A stretch of 64,000 bases of DNA from Congregibacter variabilis (lineage in GTDB: Bacteria; Pseudomonadota; Gammaproteobacteria; Pseudomonadales; Halieaceae): the NCBI RefSeq assembly GCF_045689235.1, contig NZ_CP136864.1:3162001-3226000 (forward strand), given 5' to 3'. Numbering within the stretch: the stretch's first letter is position 1; the number at the start of each line of letters is the position of its first letter. The position numbers and the translations under genes were made by a program. Below, in pieces: positions 33,859 through 42,377 of this stretch. A model generated the notes under the pieces. That model was not told where the DNA came from. It ran no database searches and saw only the letters and a program-made list of their open reading frames with translations.

Positions 33859-35598
33859 CTAGACCTTGAAATGCTTGGCAATAATTTCATACACGACTTC
33901 TGCAAGTTGCGTCGCGAGCATCGGAGGCACGGCGTTTCCAACCTGGTGGTACTGCTCGGTCTTGGGGCCCTCAAAGAAGTAATCGTCAGGGAAAGTTTGC
34001 AGGCGAGCAGCCTCGCGAACTGAGAGGGACCTAACCTGCTTCGGATCGTAATGGATGTAGTAGTGACCGTCTTTGGAGATGTGCGACATTACCGTGAGAC
34101 TGGGCTCAGTCGGATTTACGGCGGTGAAGCAATCGGTAAACGAATCTTTATTTTTCTCTAACTTTTCAAATTTTGGGAGTAATGCTTGCGGAAAATCTCT
34201 AAGTTTGAACTTCTTATTCTCTCTAAGGCCAGCGGAGGAAGACACGAAAAAATAGCGAGCCAAGTCCGATGCCTGGTGGTCTTTGCAGTAGTGATTCAGC
34301 GGGTAATCTAATGGTCCGTTCAGGTAGCATTCCTCAAAACGGTACCAGTCAGAGATCTCGGGCCGTCGCTGCCAATGGGACTGATGGGTTCCCCATTCCT
34401 TCCGATAATTTTCTCTGTCATCGGGTTGAAATCTCCGCAGCAAAGCGAGGTTCTTTCTCAGCACCTGCGCAATCTCTGGAGACAGGCTTCCGTTTAGCAA
34501 TGAATTGTTTGCTAGCAGAGGCCGTATGTAGCCTTCGACTGCGCGCTTCCAGTCAGGTAGTGAATTTGCACCACTCCACTCGGGTATTGGTTGGCGGCTA
34601 GTTATCCCACCATGCAATGTTGGCAAATCGCAAATCGCACTTGACGCATCAATCTTTCCGAAGTTTGTGAAGCGTTCGTCACCAATGGGCCTCCAAATCC
34701 AATCACGCGATTTTTCTGTGCGGCGTACACCCAGAATTATTACGCGGTGCCGAGCCTGTGGGATGCCATACTCTTCTGCGTGAATGGTCAAGTCTGATGG
34801 CTCGATATTGATCAGCCCTGATGGCGAAACAAATGAATAAAGATCATAGCTCTCATCAGCACAAAGCTTCGCGTAGGCCGGATCAATTCTGGAGAGTGCT
34901 GTGACGGGTCTCTCTAGGTCAGCTAAAATTTGGTTGACGATCGCTCCGTCAGTACTTTGCTCCTTCCCGTGCTCAGAAGAGAGAACACCCTTCACGTTTT
35001 CCATTACAAAAACTGCTGGTCGCCAGCGAGCCACCACGCGCAGATACTCTTGATAGAGCGTATGTCGGTGGTCCTTTGCGAATTTCTCCGGATCTGCATT
35101 TTTCATTCTAGAACGACCCATGCCGGAGTATGCTTGGCAGGGCGGCCCCCCTAGCAACACCCAGGGCTTCTGTTTGTCTAGCCGCTCGTCTAGAAGTGAC
35201 GCGATCTCCTCGTTGTCATGAGGCTCCCCATCACGCATTTTTAGTTTAAGGGGTTTCGGCGCTTCAAGGACCGCCTCCGGTGCCGAACTCACTAACTCTT
35301 GACGGAGCAGTAATGAATTTTTACTCGGGCCACGCCGCCTAGTCTTTGCGTCTTCGTCAGCAGCTTTAACATACCTCCAATATGTTTCGGTTGACGCGCC
35401 GCTTGCTACTAGGCTTCTGTAAATTGCGCGCAGCTGCAGCGTCTGGTGTGCCCTTGGGTTGGCTTCCACTGAAAGAGTTGTTTGAAACGCCAGGTCGCTA
35501 CTGCATGGCTTTTGGTACCTCGAAAACCCTTCGTTAAGCCCTCCGGGCCCCGCGAATAGATCCACGATCGGAACGTATTTGTCCAATTTAATCCCCAA
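33859..35598 (-). CDS. DNA (cytosine-5) methyltransferase
   Basis: 579 aa. Motif I IVDLFAGPGGLNEGF at residue about 11; motif IV LLGGPPCQAYSGMGRSR with the catalytic Cys near 155; motif VI VFVMENVKGVLSS near 205; motif VIII-like region EEYGIPQARHRVIILGVRR near 280; motifs IX and X at the C-terminus (VREAARLQTFPDDYFF, QVGNAVPPMLATQLA). The target-recognition part (about 330-500) is long. No ATG precedes motif I; TTG 35586 has GGGGAT five bases upstream, TTG 35598 is the first possible. It is 55 bp upstream of the glycosylase and faces the ATPase operon, so it is likely the modification arm of a defence system. Confidence 0.92.
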   Translation of the reverse strand: MGIKLDKYVPIVDLFAGPGGLNEGFSRYQKPCSSDLAFQTTLSVEANPRAHQTLQLRAIYRSLVASGASTETYWRYVKAADEDAKTRRRGPSKNSLLLRQELVSSAPEAVLEAPKPLKLKMRDGEPHDNEEIASLLDERLDKQKPWVLLGGPPCQAYSGMGRSRMKNADPEKFAKDHRHTLYQEYLRVVARWRPAVFVMENVKGVLSSEHGKEQSTDGAIVNQILADLERPVTALSRIDPAYAKLCADESYDLYSFVSPSGLINIEPSDLTIHAEEYGIPQARHRVIILGVRRTEKSRDWIWRPIGDERFTNFGKIDASSAICDLPTLHGGITSRQPIPEWSGANSLPDWKRAVEGYIRPLLANNSLLNGSLSPEIAQVLRKNLALLRRFQPDDRENYRKEWGTHQSHWQRRPEISDWYRFEECYLNGPLDYPLNHYCKDHQASDLARYFFVSSSAGLRENKKFKLRDFPQALLPKFEKLEKNKDSFTDCFTAVNPTEPSLTVMSHISKDGHYYIHYDPKQVRSLSVREAARLQTFPDDYFFEGPKTEQYHQVGNAVPPMLATQLAEVVYEIIAKHFKV

Positions 35599-35734
35599 AA
35601 ATCAAATATGTACGGAATATACACGCGAAATATACGATGGGAAAGGTCTATTTATCTTTTTGTACATTGACAATATCTACTTTCATATGTACTCTCCTTT
35701 ACGGTGGGAAATGTGATCCGTTCAGGTGGTAAAT
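35599..35734. promoter_or_regulatory. Divergent promoter region of the methyltransferase and ATPase operons
   Basis: 136 bp between oppositely reading genes. TTGACA at 35667-35672, followed about 16 bases later by TATGTA, is a fair sigma-70 promoter reading right. The half-site TGTAC recurs (35610, 35661, 35688), and AATATACACG/AAATATACG lies on the methyltransferase side. Repeated TGTAC could be sites for a controller protein; the 75-aa protein downstream would be the obvious candidate. Confidence 0.45.
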
Positions 35735-35962
35735 ATGAGTAAGACAAGTGATCGTGAAAAGTTTGTAAAACTTGCTGAAGCACGGGTAAGTAAGGCGCTG
35801 AAGGACATAAAGTTGATCGGCAACCTGTCGAACAGGAGCAATTACGACTACTCCCAAGACGATGTGAAGAAAATCTACTCTGCCCTCAACAAAGCGCTGA
35901 GTGAGATGAAGGCCCGGTTTGACGCGAAGGGTGATCCTGAGGATGCAGTATTTAAGCTCTGA
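35735..35962 (+). CDS. Small helical protein, 75 aa, first gene of the ATPase operon
   Basis: Starts at ATG 35735 with AGGTGG five bases upstream. It is all-helical and basic by composition (DREKFVKLAEARVSKALKDI, NYDYSQDDVKKIYSALNKAL, SEMKARFDAKGDPEDAVFKL). No family name comes to mind. Similar small helical proteins precede effector genes in several R-M and defence operons. It is 30 bp upstream of the GHKL ATPase gene. It could be a controller or an adaptor; neither is shown. Confidence 0.65.
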   Translation: MSKTSDREKFVKLAEARVSKALKDIKLIGNLSNRSNYDYSQDDVKKIYSALNKALSEMKARFDAKGDPEDAVFKL

Positions 35963-35992
35963 TACCGCCCAATTTATCAGTAGGAGATGTGA

Positions 35993-37942
35993 ATGACAGC
36001 CGAATGGCGCTTTGAGCCAAAACGACGTAGCCAGAAGTCCAGAGATCCAATGCAGGCAAGTTTTTTTACTAACTCCAGCATTGATGACGACACTCATGCA
36101 CTTGTCCGGGAGGCAATTCAAAACTCATTGGACGCGAAGACTGATGCGGAGGCCGTTGACCCTGTGCGGGTGCGCTTCAAAATTGGAACCCATTCAGGAG
36201 ATAGCGAACTTATTGCTCGCTACATTCCAGAGGATGCATGGCTTCATTTTAACGCCAGTGACAATGGACTCCAGTCGCCTCCTGTGGCGGCAGACGACTG
36301 CCGCTACCTTGTATACGAGGACTTCAATACTGAGGGACTTGTTGGGGATGAAAGAGCGTTTGAGGCAGAGAATGGTAACTCCTTTTATTTTTTCATGCGC
36401 GCGGAGGGGCAGTCGGGAAAGCATGAGGGGGAGCGTGGCCGTCATGGGATTGGCAAGTACGTGTTTCCCTACACGAGTGGAATACGCATGTTTATGATGG
36501 CCACTGTACGCGCATCAGATAGTCGCTGCCTGATTGCAGGACAAAGTGTTCTCAAATCTCACCAGGTCTCAGGAGAGCGTTTTACCCCTGACGGATGGTG
36601 GGGGCATTTTGAGAAGGATGGTGCGGACGACTATTTTGCGCTGCCTATAGAGGATTTGGGGCTTTTTTCTCAGCTTCGGGATGACTTTGATTTGGCTCGT
36701 GAGTCTGATCAGACAGGGCTATCTCTGATTCTTCCCTATATTCAAGACGAAGTGACAGCTGAGAAGCTCTCTGAGCACGTAGTCGGTGAGTATTTTTGGC
36801 CGATTCTGAGTGGCCAGCTTGTGGTCGAAGTAATTGAGCAAGGTAAACGACGTGTTATTGATGGTACAAGCATCCGGGAGAATCTCGACGACCTGCTACC
36901 TGCAGGCCACATCGAACAGATAGCGCCCTACATAGCTCTGGCACATCGAGCCTTACATCTCAAAGATTTCGTTGCCGTAGAGCTGAGTTTGCCTGAAGCA
37001 CCCTCAATGCCCAAATGGGATAAGGACTATCTGTCGAAGGGCGTTGCGAAAGAAATACATGAAGAGCTAGCCAAGCCAGACGCCTTTGTTCGCATCCGTT
37101 GTCCGCTGTACGTCTGCGCTAATGCTGCGTTGGAGGCGAAAACATCGCATTTCGACATTTTCCTTTCGAAAGATATCACTGATACATCAAGAAAGCCTCG
37201 GTTTGTACGGGAGGGGATCATCATTCCGGAGGACCGTGTGCCGAAAGTGCGGGGATATACTTCTATGGTTGTTATTGATTCTGGTGACGTCGCGACCCTG
37301 CTGGGCGACTCTGAGAACCCAGCGCATACAGAGTGGGAGAAGAACGCCACAAAATTTAAGGGTAAGTATAAGTGGGGTCCAACCACGATTGACTTTGTCC
37401 GGTTGTCGGTAGGTAAATTTTTAAACCTAATGAGTCAGGGGGATGAGGAGGAGGATCGCGCTCTTCTGTCTGATATTTTCTTTCTTGATGCGCCAGAAAA
37501 CGAAGATGATGTACCCGACGCGCGGAAGCGACGGAAAAAGATAAAGCCTGGCCCTGATCCAGCGCCACCAATAGATCCTCCGCCGCCGGCTCGACCTAGG
37601 ACGTTTCGGTTGTCGAAGTTAGACGGAGGATTTGTTGTTCGCGGTCCAAGGACACCCCTTCTAACTGATCGCAGCTACAAGGTGTTGGTGGCCTACGACT
37701 TCAGTGGCGCCTCAAAGTCGCGAGCAATGAAGCAATGGAGCAAGAATGACTTCGACCTGGAAAGGGCTGACGCTCTCGGTCTTGTCGAGGCAAAAAACAT
37801 GGGTGCTGTTGTGATAGGTGGAAACACTGTGGAGTTTCAAGCCTCGACAAGTGACTTCAGCTTGATAGTACATGGGTTTGATAGCCGGCGAGATCTGATC
37901 GTGGAAGTGGAATCCGAGGCGGTGTTGAATGAAGAGGTTTAA
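35993..37942 (+). CDS. GHKL-fold ATPase of a putative defence operon
   Basis: 649 aa. The N-terminal ATPase domain has the N-box LVREAIQNSLDAK near residue 36, the G1-type ASDNGLQ near 88 and the G2-type GERGRHGIGKYVFPYTS near 145. These match MutL/Hsp90/histidine-kinase ATP-binding motifs. A transducer-like part follows to about residue 470. Then come a Lys-rich and Pro-rich linker (RKRRKKIKPGPDPAPPIDPP) and a C-terminal beta-rich domain (residues about 540-649). There is no nuclease motif in the chain. The next gene overlaps it by 14 bp. It recalls the GHKL proteins of Mza/MORC-type systems, but Z1 and AIPR partners are absent. Confidence 0.72.
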   Translation: MTAEWRFEPKRRSQKSRDPMQASFFTNSSIDDDTHALVREAIQNSLDAKTDAEAVDPVRVRFKIGTHSGDSELIARYIPEDAWLHFNASDNGLQSPPVAADDCRYLVYEDFNTEGLVGDERAFEAENGNSFYFFMRAEGQSGKHEGERGRHGIGKYVFPYTSGIRMFMMATVRASDSRCLIAGQSVLKSHQVSGERFTPDGWWGHFEKDGADDYFALPIEDLGLFSQLRDDFDLARESDQTGLSLILPYIQDEVTAEKLSEHVVGEYFWPILSGQLVVEVIEQGKRRVIDGTSIRENLDDLLPAGHIEQIAPYIALAHRALHLKDFVAVELSLPEAPSMPKWDKDYLSKGVAKEIHEELAKPDAFVRIRCPLYVCANAALEAKTSHFDIFLSKDITDTSRKPRFVREGIIIPEDRVPKVRGYTSMVVIDSGDVATLLGDSENPAHTEWEKNATKFKGKYKWGPTTIDFVRLSVGKFLNLMSQGDEEEDRALLSDIFFLDAPENEDDVPDARKRRKKIKPGPDPAPPIDPPPPARPRTFRLSKLDGGFVVRGPRTPLLTDRSYKVLVAYDFSGASKSRAMKQWSKNDFDLERADALGLVEAKNMGAVVIGGNTVEFQASTSDFSLIVHGFDSRRDLIVEVESEAVLNEEV

Positions 37943-38690
37943 CTACACGGGCCGTAAGAAAATTCTTCGGGAAGACATTAAGATTCGTCTACAAGGCGGT
38001 TTTTGCGATAAACCTGTTGTTGATGTTGCAATCAGTTTTGCCGACTACGACTTTCCTTCTGAAAGCAGCGTGTTCCTCGAGCCCCAGCGAAAGACGCGGT
38101 TTATGCGCATTGCTCTGGGGGCTGCCGCCGTTAGCGTCAGACGTAACGGGGTCCAATTGTCGGAATTCGACGATGCGGAAGGCCTAGATTTTCGCGTCAA
38201 AGTCGTTGATGAGGCTCAAGGGCTTCTGCTGGGCGTAGCCGAGAATATCAAGCCCTACAATAAAGATGATCAGCTAGACGATAATCAACTGAGTATTCTT
38301 CCCGTGTCCAGTTCGGATCTATCGTCTTATGGCGTGCTTTGGAGGGTTGAATACAGCGATCAAAAAGCGGTGCTGCAAGTCGAGCGTGAATTAGGCAGCA
38401 GGGACCAGGTTGTGCGTTCGCTTATGTTTCGCGGATTCATATTGCCCGCGGCGATGCATCAAATTCTTGCGAAAATACTCTCTGAGGATTGGGATGAAGA
38501 TTTATCCGAGCCCGAAGAGCTTTCTACTCGGTGGCTGTTGTTCGCGAGACAAATTGGAGCGGGCTTGCCTGATAAGGGTTCAGAGGATCATGAGGAGTGG
38601 ATCGACAGCGCTGTAAGGATATTAGGCAACAGCATTATCGGGGTGCGGCAACAGGTGATTGATGATTTTGCTGTGGAGGCTTGGAAATGA
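37929..38690 (+). CDS. Unknown protein of the GHKL-ATPase operon
   Basis: 253 aa, overlapping the ATPase gene by 14 bp and the next gene by 4 bp (ATGA), so all three are co-translated. It is soluble and mostly beta in the first half (KIRLQGGFCDKPVVDVAISF, RFMRIALGAAAVSVRRNGVQ) and helical at the end (QILAKILSEDWDEDLSEPEE). No catalytic motif is visible. I do not recognise the family. Coupling suggests a stoichiometric complex with its neighbours. Confidence 0.7.
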   Translation: MKRFNYTGRKKILREDIKIRLQGGFCDKPVVDVAISFADYDFPSESSVFLEPQRKTRFMRIALGAAAVSVRRNGVQLSEFDDAEGLDFRVKVVDEAQGLLLGVAENIKPYNKDDQLDDNQLSILPVSSSDLSSYGVLWRVEYSDQKAVLQVERELGSRDQVVRSLMFRGFILPAAMHQILAKILSEDWDEDLSEPEELSTRWLLFARQIGAGLPDKGSEDHEEWIDSAVRILGNSIIGVRQQVIDDFAVEAWK

Positions 38691-39406
38691 AGATATTACG
38701 CATGACTGAGCGAGGAAAGGGCCGGTTTATAGAGTTTCTGGACAGCCAGAAGACGGATTACCCTCAGGGCTTTCCTTCACAACTGCTGACTGAGGGGGAG
38801 TATGCGGAGGCGGTAGGCGGCAACGTTTCGTCATTAAACGCACTAAACTTGGACGACAGTCTGGCTACGGCAAAGGGATTGGATGAGATAGTCAAAGATC
38901 TCGACTTAACGTCTGCAGAAAGAGACAGTGGGTTTTGGACTTGGTGCTCAGCATACCTATTTGATCGGCTTTGCAAGAAAGCTGGTGGGAAGTACAAGCC
39001 GGGAGAGTTGCCGATATGGGTGGCAGAGCCTGACAATTGGCGCCGTTATTACCGACATTATCTTGCGTCAATATGGCGCGTCTACGACTCTCACAGAGAT
39101 AAGGAGGATGAGTTAGTCGTGCTTTTGACGGGAGCGGTAAACACGCCCGGCGAGCTTTGGGCTCAAATCGCAGCCACACAGACACTAATTACCAATCCTT
39201 CTATGATTGATGCGGTCTACCATTTGTACTGGGACAAGACATCGCGTCAGCGAAAGCGTGGAGCTGGAGGGAATAGTCCAAGGCGACTAACTCGTGTTCT
39301 CAGGCAATTCGAACGTACCTTCGACTTTGTTGCTATGACAGGAGATCAGATAGTTGACCTATTGCCTAGCGAGTTTGATCGCTTTAAAGAGCGGGAAGAG
39401 ATCTAG
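38687..39406 (+). CDS. DUF6339-like protein of the GHKL-ATPase operon
   Basis: 239 aa from ATG 38687, which overlaps the previous stop as ATGA. It carries the blocks I associate, from memory, with DUF6339: DSGFWTWCSAYLFDRLC, WRRYYRHYLASIWRVYDSHR, LIDAVYHLYWD-type (here SMIDAVYHLYWDKTS), then RRLTRVLRQFERTFDFVAMT and LLPSEFDRFKEREEI at the end. The family is uncharacterised and is found in defence-type neighbourhoods. There is no signal peptide. It is the last gene of the operon; an effector or DNA-recognition role is conceivable. Confidence 0.65.
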   Translation: MKILRMTERGKGRFIEFLDSQKTDYPQGFPSQLLTEGEYAEAVGGNVSSLNALNLDDSLATAKGLDEIVKDLDLTSAERDSGFWTWCSAYLFDRLCKKAGGKYKPGELPIWVAEPDNWRRYYRHYLASIWRVYDSHRDKEDELVVLLTGAVNTPGELWAQIAATQTLITNPSMIDAVYHLYWDKTSRQRKRGAGGNSPRRLTRVLRQFERTFDFVAMTGDQIVDLLPSEFDRFKEREEI

Positions 39407-39427
39407 TCTGCAAATACCTCGCGCTGA

Positions 39428-39598
39428 CCTTCGCAAGACTCCTCGCGCGATACGGAAAGTCTCGACGTCTTTTGGCTGCGCGACGCGTCCATGACTGATC
39501 TTGATAGCCTGTCGGCGCCTGAGATCCTTGCCGCAGAAATCGCAGAACACTTGCGTGCGGCGCTAACTGCGTTTGAATCTGCAGCTGATATAAATTAG
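39428..39598 (+). pseudogene. hsdM: Relic of a type I R-M HsdM C-terminus
   Basis: A 56-codon open tail, directly after an in-frame stop, reads DTESLDVFWLRDASMTDLDS, LSAPEILAAEIAEHLRAALT, AFESAADIN. This matches the usual end of type I methyltransferase subunits (LDIFWLKD.S, P.VLA.EI..DL.AAL..F). The remaining 400 or more residues are gone. It ends 9 bp before the AlbA_2 gene, a common partner in type I loci, so the two are leftovers of one R-M operon. Confidence 0.72.
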
Positions 39599-39607
39599 AG
39601 AAGGCTT

Positions 39608-41038
39608 ATGTATCCAAGCTATTCGATCAGTGACGAACAAGCCAGAAAAATTCTCGGTCGGGAAGAAGGCTACCTGCATGATTTTAAAGATAAGCGGATC
39701 AAGCCCGCTAAGTTATCCGAGACAATTTCTGCCTTCGCAAATGCATCAGGCGGTGATGTGTATATCGGTGTAACGGAGCGTGATCAACACGAGAAGTTTG
39801 TATGGGATGGCTTTGCCGACGTTGAGGACGCAAACGACGTCATACAGTCTCTGTTCAATGCTCATCCGTTTGGGAACCACTTGTTCTACGAGTTCTTGAT
39901 TTGCGATGCGTTTCCAGGCTGTGTATTGCACATCACAATAAAAAAAGTGAAGGAAATTGTAAGGTCCACGAAAGGCGAAATATTCCTACGCCTTGGAGCC
40001 GGTAAGACGAAAATCGACGATCCTGAAGGTATCCGCCGTTTAGAAAGTGACAAAGGCATTATTTCGTTTGAAGACGAGGTTATAGATGTTGATTTGGCAA
40101 GGATCGAAAATAGTCTTTCGATCTTGAGTTTTATACTCAATGTTGTTCCGAATGCGGAGCCACTAACCTATTTGAAGAATCAGGAGTTGGTGCGCGCGGG
40201 ACAATGCAAAGTTGCAGGGGTTCTTCTTTTTTGTGACGAGCCGGCGGTTTACCTGCCAAAGCGATGTAGCGTCAAATTGATGCGCTATAAAACAAGGGAT
40301 GAGGACATTGGTAGGGAGTTTCTGGATGGCGTTCCGAACACAATCGAAGGGGATGTGTACAACGTAATCTACTCGGCAGTCGAGGCGACTTCGAAAGTTG
40401 TTGAGGATATTCAGCGGCTTGGAAAAAATGGCCTTGAGAGCATTAAGTACCCCCCTGAAACCCTACACGAGATCATTACTAACGCAGTTCTGCATAGAGA
40501 TTACAGTATCGCTGCAGATGTTCAGGTGCGTGTATTCGACAATCGAATTGAGGTGGAGAGCCCTGGCAGATTGCCTGGTCATGTTACTCCTGCAAATATT
40601 CTTGACACGCAGAGTGCGCGTAATCCGACGTTAGTGCGCCTCATAAACAAGTTTGAGAACCCACCTAATCAAGACGTTGGAGAAGGTTTGAATACAGCAT
40701 TCAGTGCTATGGAGGCCCTCAGGCTGCGCTCACCGGAAATTTACGAGCGGGAAGGTTCCGTTGTTGTTTCGATTCCTCATGAGCCCCTTGCATCACCCGA
40801 AGAGATCGTCCTCGACTACCTCGAGAGGAACACAGAAATTAATAACCGAACCGCGCGGGAGCTAACAGGAATCAAGAGCGAAAATACGATGAAGAATGTT
40901 TTTCTTCGGCTTAAGGCTAAAGGTTTACTTGAGCAGATCCCGGGAAGGAAAGGAGCCTCTTCGGCTTGGCGCCGACTGATTGATTCATCCACCGACTCCG
41001 GCTCTTCATCGTTAACGGGGGACACCGGGATTCATTAA
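39608..41038 (+). CDS. AlbA_2 (Schlafen-like) ATP-binding protein, RecG-related, altered C-terminus
   Basis: 476 aa. The N-terminal AlbA_2 domain has HDFKDKRIKPAKLSETISAF and ANASGGDVYIGV near residues 25-57. The HATPase_c_4-type domain has ETLHEIITNAVLHRDYSI near 290, VESPGRLPGHVTP near 318 and NPTLVRLINKF. A winged-helix part follows (EIVLDYLERNTEINNRTARELTG). Such genes sit inside type I R-M operons. The last residues (SGSSSLTGDTGIH) are encoded by the dispersed repeat that starts at 41000, so the natural 3' end has been lost and replaced. GAGAAGG precedes the ATG. Confidence 0.8.
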   Translation: MYPSYSISDEQARKILGREEGYLHDFKDKRIKPAKLSETISAFANASGGDVYIGVTERDQHEKFVWDGFADVEDANDVIQSLFNAHPFGNHLFYEFLICDAFPGCVLHITIKKVKEIVRSTKGEIFLRLGAGKTKIDDPEGIRRLESDKGIISFEDEVIDVDLARIENSLSILSFILNVVPNAEPLTYLKNQELVRAGQCKVAGVLLFCDEPAVYLPKRCSVKLMRYKTRDEDIGREFLDGVPNTIEGDVYNVIYSAVEATSKVVEDIQRLGKNGLESIKYPPETLHEIITNAVLHRDYSIAADVQVRVFDNRIEVESPGRLPGHVTPANILDTQSARNPTLVRLINKFENPPNQDVGEGLNTAFSAMEALRLRSPEIYEREGSVVVSIPHEPLASPEEIVLDYLERNTEINNRTARELTGIKSENTMKNVFLRLKAKGLLEQIPGRKGASSAWRRLIDSSTDSGSSSLTGDTGIH

Positions 41039-41092
41039 ACTGGTTTTGCGGAATCATTTACGGTCGAACCCCCGATGTACCACGCAGGATTG
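41000..41092. repeat. Element-end repeat fused to the AlbA_2 gene
   Basis: GGCTCTTCATCGTTAA at 41000-41015, then GGGGGACACCGGGATTCATTAAACTGG and GGTCGAACCCCCGATG, to CACGCAGG. It aligns with 12193-12285. Here the series is broken after CACGCAGG by the DUF6933 gene and resumes at about 41722 with CTATGCCCGGAATCGAATGG before att2. Confidence 0.6.
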
Positions 41093-41147
41093 ATATTAGG
41101 CCTTCCAGAGCTGGAGGTCGAACGGGTGGATCCTCTACCTGCAGTAG

Positions 41148-41702
41148 CTAATCGCCCGCTAGAAGTAGATCAGCCATCTCATCAGCCGCCCAGATAGCCC
41201 CTTTGACGCCCTTTGCGGACCATGGGGTATCAGCCAGCCAAGCGCCGATGCGGTAACCCGTGATCTCAGAGATGGTGACGTCGCCATCCTCGACCGCGAA
41301 CTGTATGTGTTGGACCATTTGGTTGAGTGTGCCTAGAACCGACCGGTTGACAGTGGTCTCGATCATTAGCGGCGCGAGCTGCGCAATGGCCGCCTCCATC
41401 AACTCGTCTTCCGCACCTGTTTTAAGCAGCGTGTTCATGAAGCTATCGCTGAAGTGGTGATCGAAGATGGCGAAGTCATCCTTTTTCAATGCCGGGATGA
41501 AGACAGGAAAGCGGGTTGTGTCGTGCACGAGAAGGACACATTGCCGCCGTTGTAATGTCACAAGGTGACCATGCCAGCCTGATAACCGGGTGGGGGTAGC
41601 ATCATTGGCGGCGAAATAGTTGGAGTACTCACTGCGTAACTGTTCCCCAACCCCTACGGGCAATCGCGATAGCAGTTTTTTGGTGCAGTGGATGGTGATC
41701 AT
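41148..41702 (-). CDS. DUF6933-type protein
   Basis: 184 aa. It opens with MITIHCTKKLLSRL, the hallmark start of the family annotated DUF6933, followed by a Trp-Gly-His segment (LSGWHGHLVTLQRRQCVLLV) and HDTTRFPVFIP. The rest is helical. No catalytic residues stand out. Family function is unknown. The gene is inserted inside the element-end repeat just left of att2, so it is the outermost cargo of segment A. Confidence 0.75.
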   Translation of the reverse strand: MITIHCTKKLLSRLPVGVGEQLRSEYSNYFAANDATPTRLSGWHGHLVTLQRRQCVLLVHDTTRFPVFIPALKKDDFAIFDHHFSDSFMNTLLKTGAEDELMEAAIAQLAPLMIETTVNRSVLGTLNQMVQHIQFAVEDGDVTISEITGYRIGAWLADTPWSAKGVKGAIWAADEMADLLLAGD

Positions 41703-41783
41703 AGTGAAGAGTCGGTGCGCGTGACCCCTATGCCCGGAATCGAATGGCCAGTGTGGCTATAAGCCTATGAAAAATAGAAAAAA

Positions 41784-41828
41784 TGGTGGGCCCAGTAGGA
41801 CTTGAACCTACGACCAATCGATTATGAG
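41784..41828. repeat. att2: 45-bp copy of the tRNA-Ile2 3' end
   Basis: Identical to bases 61608-61652. Left flank: A/C-type right end (CCCGGAATCGAATGGCCAGTG, A-run). Right flank: B/D-type left end GGGTGGTGAGAGCGGCTGG. It separates segments A (24.4 kb) and B (2.25 kb). Confidence 0.92.
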
Positions 41829-41864
41829 GGGTGGTGAGAGCGGCTGGTAGTCGCCGGCAAGCAC

Positions 41865-41889
41865 GCGAAACGTAGTACGCGCGTTTCGC
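41865..41889 (-). terminator. Hairpin after the segment B lipoprotein gene
   Basis: GCGAAACG (41865-41872) and CGTTTCGC (41882-41889) with a 9-base loop, about 30 bp beyond the stop of the leftward lipoprotein gene. The stem is perfect but no clear T-run follows, so it is only a probable terminator. Confidence 0.4.
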
Positions 41890-41920
41890 CTGCGCACATG
41901 GAGAAGAAGGCGGCGCGTAC

Positions 41921-42352
41921 TTACTTGAATCTTACAAACGCCGCACCGGTTCCAGTGAGCTCGGCGTCAGCCTGCAGTTTTGAGTGGATCCGCTTGGCTG
42001 TTGGACTGCCGGTAGCTGGGGCTGTGCCGTACCGCGACACCTCAAACACGTAGCCGTCGACTTCAGTCCCGTCGAGTTTTCGTCCAACAGCAGGTTTCGC
42101 TACCGCAGTTATCGTGTCAGTGTCGACGGCTCCCCACATAACTTCGCCGCTGTAGCTCGGGTAGTTGGTTGATCCCCGTGCGAGTTCGCCGCTGGGGATC
42201 TCCGCGGACATAGCGTCAACCAGCATCCGATCAACTACCGCGATGGGTAAGGCGTATACGTTCCCTCCGTTTTTGCCAACGGAGGTTACTGTGCTGCCCG
42301 TGCAAGCTGTGATCAGTGTTAGCGCCGCGATCGCGATGAGCGTGTTTTTCAT
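41921..42352 (-). CDS. Lipoprotein, unknown
   Basis: 143 aa from ATG 42352, with AAAGGGGG eight bases upstream. A type II signal peptide with lipobox LITAC (IAIAALTLITACTGS) gives an acylated Cys near residue 17. The mature part (GGNVYALPIAVVDRMLVDAM, GYVFEVSRYGTAPATGSPTA) is a small beta-rich domain I cannot name. It is the last of two leftward genes in segment B. Confidence 0.72.
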   Translation of the reverse strand: MKNTLIAIAALTLITACTGSTVTSVGKNGGNVYALPIAVVDRMLVDAMSAEIPSGELARGSTNYPSYSGEVMWGAVDTDTITAVAKPAVGRKLDGTEVDGYVFEVSRYGTAPATGSPTAKRIHSKLQADAELTGTGAAFVRFK

Positions 42353-42377
42353 ATAGTGTGCCCCCTTTGAGTTCAGG

